From Petrolisthes cinctipes (Eukaryota; Arthropoda; Malacostraca; Decapoda; Porcellanidae), in assembly GCA_033782935.1 (NCBI GenBank), contig JAWQEG010003695.1, positions 1-64,000 of the forward strand: a DNA stretch of 64,000 nucleotides. The letters run 5' to 3'. Positions 59,173 to 64,000 of the stretch are shown piece by piece (the first letter of the stretch is position 1; each line of letters opens with the position of its first letter). The translations under genes were made by a program, and so were the position numbers. Below the pieces are notes generated by a model. That model saw only the letters and a list, made by a program, of their open reading frames with translations. It had not been told where the DNA came from and made no database searches.

Positions 59173-61407
59173 CAGGGCAAGTTTATTTTGAGGTAGAGTT
59201 AGTTAGTGAACCTTAGTATCATGATGTGAAAAAAGGGTAGAATGATAGTCAGTTAATTGGAAGCTAAACATATCCATTGGATGAAAGCATAGTTTTAACA
59301 AATTCTAATATTTCCGTAAATCACATTCTCAAATATGTGCAATATATGCCAAAACCTTTTCTTTTTACATTTTTACTACGCTATTTAACCACACATTTGG
59401 TAAGAAGGGTTCAAAACCCACAGAGTTTCATTTAAAGTCCTAGGTATAATATCAATTAGTAATATTAAGAATAGGCCTACTAGTCAGACTGCAGTCAGAC
59501 ACAGTCAACATTATAGCAGATGTGTCCCCTTTCAGATTCCGTAAAAGTAGGCTGCATGATGCTAGAGTGTGTTCAGCTGTCATACACACACTGTCATTGG
59601 CGTGACGGATGTACACCCAACGATATTATCATAAGAGTATCGAGAGAGAGCAAGGAAAAAAAAAAAAAATCGGAGAACCTGTTACAGTTTCTTGGTCTGG
59701 GAAGTGGACGGCGTCACCCGAGATAGATGGCAAGTTTTTCCCGTGTTTGACCAAGGAGTAAGAAAAGAAGCTATATATGTTCGATGACCTATTTGGTGAT
59801 GGAAAGAAAGCCAAATTACACTGGCAGGTGCAGCAGTATAATGGATGAAGCCAAATTCCTCTAAGGCTCTGGATACGTGATGATAATACAATAAAATTTG
59901 CACGAGGATCATTAACGAAGAAAACGAAAACAAAATTAGTTCCAAAATATGACGGATGCCGGAAAGCTCGACGACCTGTTATGGTTTTACTGTAAGACTA
60001 GACCACTCACCACTAAGGATTAATTGTATCATAAATATCTACTTCAAATCAAAAGTGACGACAACAATTATCTCAAAATGGAAGGTCATCTGGCACCAAC
60101 AAGAATTTTGGTAAGAGTATTCACTTCATTACTATCGCTACAATTAATTTAGGCTGTGTTGATGACGTCGGTGAAGGCACGAATACTATGTGCAGTGTAA
60201 GACTACGAAAACTAACAACTTATTACCTTGAAACACATGCATGCTACTCGTAAACATAACTACAGTACACAATAAAATAATAAATAAATATTGATTGGTA
60301 TCCCCATCGGACCCCGGTAATACATGTCGTAATAATCATTCTTTTTATATCTACTTATAAATTACGAAATGACCTTCCTCCCTCAATAAATCAACCGTCT
60401 TACAACCTGCCGTTATTCGAGACAAGACACGAAATAATCATCCATGCAGACCTGAAGATTTTGTAAAAAAATAATGACACTTCTACCTGTTCCTGAGGAA
60501 GAAATAGACCGGAGTTCTAATTAATAAGTTCAGAACAAATGTGGCAAGAGTTATAATAAACAGTGGCTAAGTTAAGCAACCAGAAGCTGATGTGTCGAAA
60601 ATGGTGTCTGGTTAACCTACTATCAGGACCTACATCCAACATGAGCGACGGAGACTCGTGGACAAGCACAGTTGAAATACATAAATTCGAGGTAGCGCCG
60701 CTATTCTGCGAGATGCGCTTTGTGAAAATGGACGGATGTGTGTTTTCATTTGGCTGCCAAAATCAAAACAAAATATACCATCGGCTACTGTACCTGGAAT
60801 TACTATATTAAGAGGTCACACACACACACGACAGTTTCCTAACGTCCTCTTTTACTCCACCAAGATCTAGACATTATCTTGATCTAATTCACCAATACCA
60901 CTGCCACCCCAGTCCTCGCCCTAACCTTTATCTCGTTCCCCCATCGGTGTCTCTCTACCCCAGTTTCGCGTCCTTTACTCTTACCCACGACATGCACACT
61001 CGCCCACCACAACACTAACCTATACTTCACATTCCATCATTGGAAAACACTTTACGATTAGCCAAGTAGGATTATTACTTCGCACGAGGTGGCTGACAGT
61101 ACCATATTGTCTTGAATTCATTGCTCCAGTGACTATTTTCATAAATACATACAGTACTCATTCTAATCCGAACATTAAATATCTGGCCACCGTTATCTCT
61201 CAGGGAGACTTTAGACTGCAATGTTCTCTTGTATTCAAACAAATACTACCAGTTTTATGAGTGGCCAAGTTTATATTGTACCTAATCTGACCTAACTTCA
61301 TAGAACCTACTCAACCTAACCTTAAGTATCCTAATCTACCATAGTTTCTAGTTTCCCTTGACGTAACTCACTGCTCCATTCCTAACTGGCTTCAGTAATT
61401 TTATTAA
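58770..61407. other. Unannotated stretch
   Basis: A short (AC) run at 59141-59170. The frame 60563-60811 has no recognised domain. No gene or named repeat seen over 2.6 kb. Confidence 0.4.
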
Positions 61408-62334
61408 AGCCCGTGTCACACGAGAGATATTTTCTGGCATCTTTTGGTATTTTGCTACCAAATGATGCCCGTACTGGTGGCAAAAAGTGCGCGTGTAGTC
61501 ACACGGTCGATTCGTCTACCAGCATCTTCCACTGGCGTCTTCCCGCAAACCAAAACAATCACTGACCATTCATTGCAATACTTCCACAATAATGACCTCT
61601 CTTTTTATAAAACCTGTGTAAGAATTCATATGGTCAACATACTATGCACTCATAGTAACAGTAATGTCTGGTTTGTGAGGCTTACAATCCGTTCTGGCAT
61701 ATAATCTGAGCAGTGAGAATAAGGAAGGATTCTCTTGCGACCGGGCTCCTAACTTTAGCGACGTGTGATTGGCTGTCCAAACTTCTCATATCTCAGATGT
61801 TTTGATCTAGTATGCCTTGAATAAAGTATCTGACACGTTATTATGTTTTTAATGTAACAAATATTATTATATAATAGCCAAATGACAAGCTAAAACTGTT
61901 TATATTAGGGAAAAAAACTTGGTTTGTTCATTAGGCTACGGAGTTACTGTATCGTTCGAATCTATTCATTTTAGGTCAAGATACACCGTAAATATAAATG
62001 AAAGCAAAGTTAATACATGATTTTTTTTTTAATTTTGATTATTTTTTAACAAGATTCAATACAATTTGAAAATCTAAAGCCTGTAATAGCCTCACGAAGT
62101 AACTAAGAAATTAAGGATAAGGACCAAGTCATAGCATCCCTGGACCAACCAACATTTGCCATTTATCTCGATTTTAAACGAAATGTGAAGAGCTGAGGAG
62201 TCACTATGTACTGTGCGGCGTGGTCTGCAGCTCCAGTAGCCTATGTATGGCGGCAAGAAGACGATCATGCGTGTCTTCCCGTTTGCTACCAAAATACCAA
62301 AATATGCCAGAAAAAGTGTCCGTGTGATATGGGC
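61408..62334. mobile_element. Non-autonomous TIR element bounded by TTAA
   Basis: 927 bp with ~55-bp inverted ends. AGCCCGTGTCACACGAGAGA and TTTTCTGGCATCTTTTGGTA on the left mirror ATACCAAAATATGCCAGAAA and GTGTCCGTGTGATATGGGC on the right. TTAA lies at 61404-61407 and 62335-62338. The end sequence recalls the GGTCACACTGG ends at 23383 and 23763. No transposase is encoded. Confidence 0.8.
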
Positions 62335-62925
62335 TTAAGTTTGGGCATATAATGGGCGTATAATCGAGATGAATATGAAACTGCTCGTATTAGACTACAC
62401 ACTGACACACGTCTCTCCATATTCAGGAAAGTAGAGCGTTACAAAGTACAGAAACTATTTTGAGGGAAATTTTGCCTCCAATATGATGCTTTCATCATCC
62501 TCTAGTACAGGTTCGCTGAACATTTTTTTCTCAGAATCACCGAGCCAGTTTTATTCCTGTAATAAAAAGGTATATCTATCTGGGGACTGGGCCAGAGAAA
62601 CTAAAGTAGAGTTATAATGTATCTAACATCAGAGTTTAAAGTTATACCCGATGCCACCAGACGTCAATGTAACTGGTTGGCCTGTGGTGCAGTATGTGGA
62701 TAGTTTTCATCATCCATATACCTGACTGTGGAGTATAAGCCCGTCTATAGTTCCCATAAGAGCAAATGTTTGTCATGAATAGTGAACCAAAACTCTAAAA
62801 ATAAGTCATGTAATTACAGTAACCTCTGTTGGTAACTGACACAACTTAAGAATCTGATTACTGGGTACTCTTTGTGTACGTATTGTTTATAATATGAATT
62901 TAGTGATGTGCGAACGTCTTTTCGA

Positions 62926-62927
<2 letters not shown>
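62335..62927. other. Unannotated stretch
   Basis: No feature recognised. Confidence 0.4.
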
Positions 62928-62960
<33 letters not shown>

Positions 62961-63106
62961 AAACAGGCCTATCATCGTACATAGAGTAGAAACAGACCAT
63001 GTGAGAAGTGACCCCACCCTAAGATAGATGAGGGGTCGCTCCAGGTGCGTGTGTGTGTGTGTGTGTGTGTGTGTTTGTGTGTTTGTGTGTGTGTGTGTGT
63101 GTGTGA
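62928..63106. repeat. (AC)n and (GT)n tracts in inverted arrangement
   Basis: AC at about 62929-62957 and GT at about 63048-63106 with TTT interruptions, about 90 bp apart; able to pair as a hairpin. Confidence 0.9.
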
Positions 63107-63775
63107 GATGGAGTGTATATATAGCAACTGTCACGACCAAACGAGTATGTGTTCCCATAAGTTACAGTATATCCTGAAATACATGTCTACATTCCAATGG
63201 TTGGTTTTGTATCTTGACTAATAAACATTAACACGGTAAGAGAAAGTACGCCACGACAAACCATGTGCACAGAGGTGAGACAATTAGGCAGGTAGCGCCC
63301 CCCCTCATTTTCAGGTGTCGTGAGTGCATGTGCGTGCGTGTGTGTGTACGTTTGGTTGGGCAGGACTGATTAGAGTGTGTAATGTTCTGGTGTTTGCAGT
63401 TATAACAGAGCGTCGGGGCCCCAAATCAGAGGGTGTAGTTTGTATTGCTTGTGACGTGGTGTTGTGTGATGTAACAGGGATGATGTAACAGGTGTGATGT
63501 GACAGGTGTGCTTAGGAACTTACGATAAGACAGGTGTGGTGTGACAGATGTTGTGTGAGAAGATAATTACAGTGATAGGACAGATGTTATTACTATATAA
63601 CTGTAGAGGCCAACTCACACCTGACGTATAATTAGAGGAATCTCCTACACCTGACATTTGAAAGTGAGTGAGATGTAGAGATAAAATTAACATACAATAT
63701 ATTCATAATCCACTTCCGTACGCACACACAAACATCACACGCTCACACACACATGCATACACTTACACATTATTT
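63107..63775. other. Unannotated stretch
   Basis: A short imperfect tandem (GATGTAACAGG(T)GT-type) at about 63468-63550; otherwise nothing seen. Confidence 0.4.
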
Positions 63776-63776
63776 A

Positions 63777-63832
<56 letters not shown>

Positions 63833-63875
63833 TATTATTATTATTATTTATTATTATTATTATTATTATTTATTA

Positions 63876-63929
<54 letters not shown>

Positions 63930-63940
63930 TATTATTATCA

Positions 63941-63975
<35 letters not shown>

Positions 63976-64000
63976 TATTATTATTATTATTATTATTATT
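63776..64000. repeat. (ATT)n microsatellite, runs off window
   Basis: ATT repeats with ATTT interruptions to the last base of the window. The length beyond is unknown. It could be the 3' tail of a LINE like that at 50.2 kb, but no LINE sequence precedes it on this side. Confidence 0.95.

Noticed and set aside
60563..60811. 82-codon frame with several Cys residues
   Set aside because: No spaced Cys motif and no family recognised.

Overview
This is eukaryotic, repeat-dominated DNA with no host gene that I can recognise. The very dense dinucleotide tracts (CT/GA, CA/GT, TA), the short TTAGG-type arrays and the mix of LINE, DIRS, hAT, PIF/Harbinger-like and TTAA-flanked elements fit an arthropod. 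A decapod crustacean is my best inference, because the 19.9-22.1 kb LINE resembles endonuclease-reverse transcriptase repeats that I associate with crab genomes; that is memory, not a search.

Layout. 1-18.8 kb: AT-rich DNA with microsatellites, polypurine/polypyrimidine minisatellites, two related families of ~150-165 bp elements bounded by TTAA (A and B; more copies at 39.5, 49.5 and 58.6 kb), a G/C-rich TTAA-bounded foldback (12.2 kb) and a second foldback (17.0 kb). 18.8-26.3 kb: a nest of broken elements. A minus-strand LINE (19.9-22.1 kb) carries an hAT-like insertion with a perfect 8-bp target duplication and a TA microsatellite inside its RT. A plus-strand endonuclease fragment of apparently the same LINE type (22.6-23.4 kb) runs into an inverted pair of PIF/Harbinger-like transposase fragments, a Cys-rich ORF fragment, a degenerate ~150-bp repeat and a LINE 3' terminus.

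26.3-35.1 kb: the centrepiece. A 7,441-bp DIRS1-like tyrosine-recombinase retrotransposon (27240-34680, minus strand) interrupts the C-terminal coding region of another LINE. It has inverted terminal repeats, an internal complementary region that reproduces its circle junction, a spliced gag-like ORF1, an RT/RNase H ORF and an overlapping tyrosine recombinase ORF. Removing it exactly restores the LINE reading frame with no target duplication.

35.2-64 kb: an 825-bp TIR element (35.2 kb), a 28-bp minisatellite with G-quadruplex motifs (42.5 kb), two LINE fragments of one family whose 3' ends run into (ATT)n (50.2-51.9 kb plus, 56.3-57.4 kb minus), a foldback with a 4-bp duplication (55.2 kb), perfect hairpins (58.2 kb), a tRNA-like stretch (58.4 kb), a TIR element bounded by TTAA (61.4-62.3 kb) and a terminal (ATT)n tract. 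The genes present act only in transposition; most are broken. The DIRS element looks youngest and is nearly intact, apart from one in-frame stop in ORF1.
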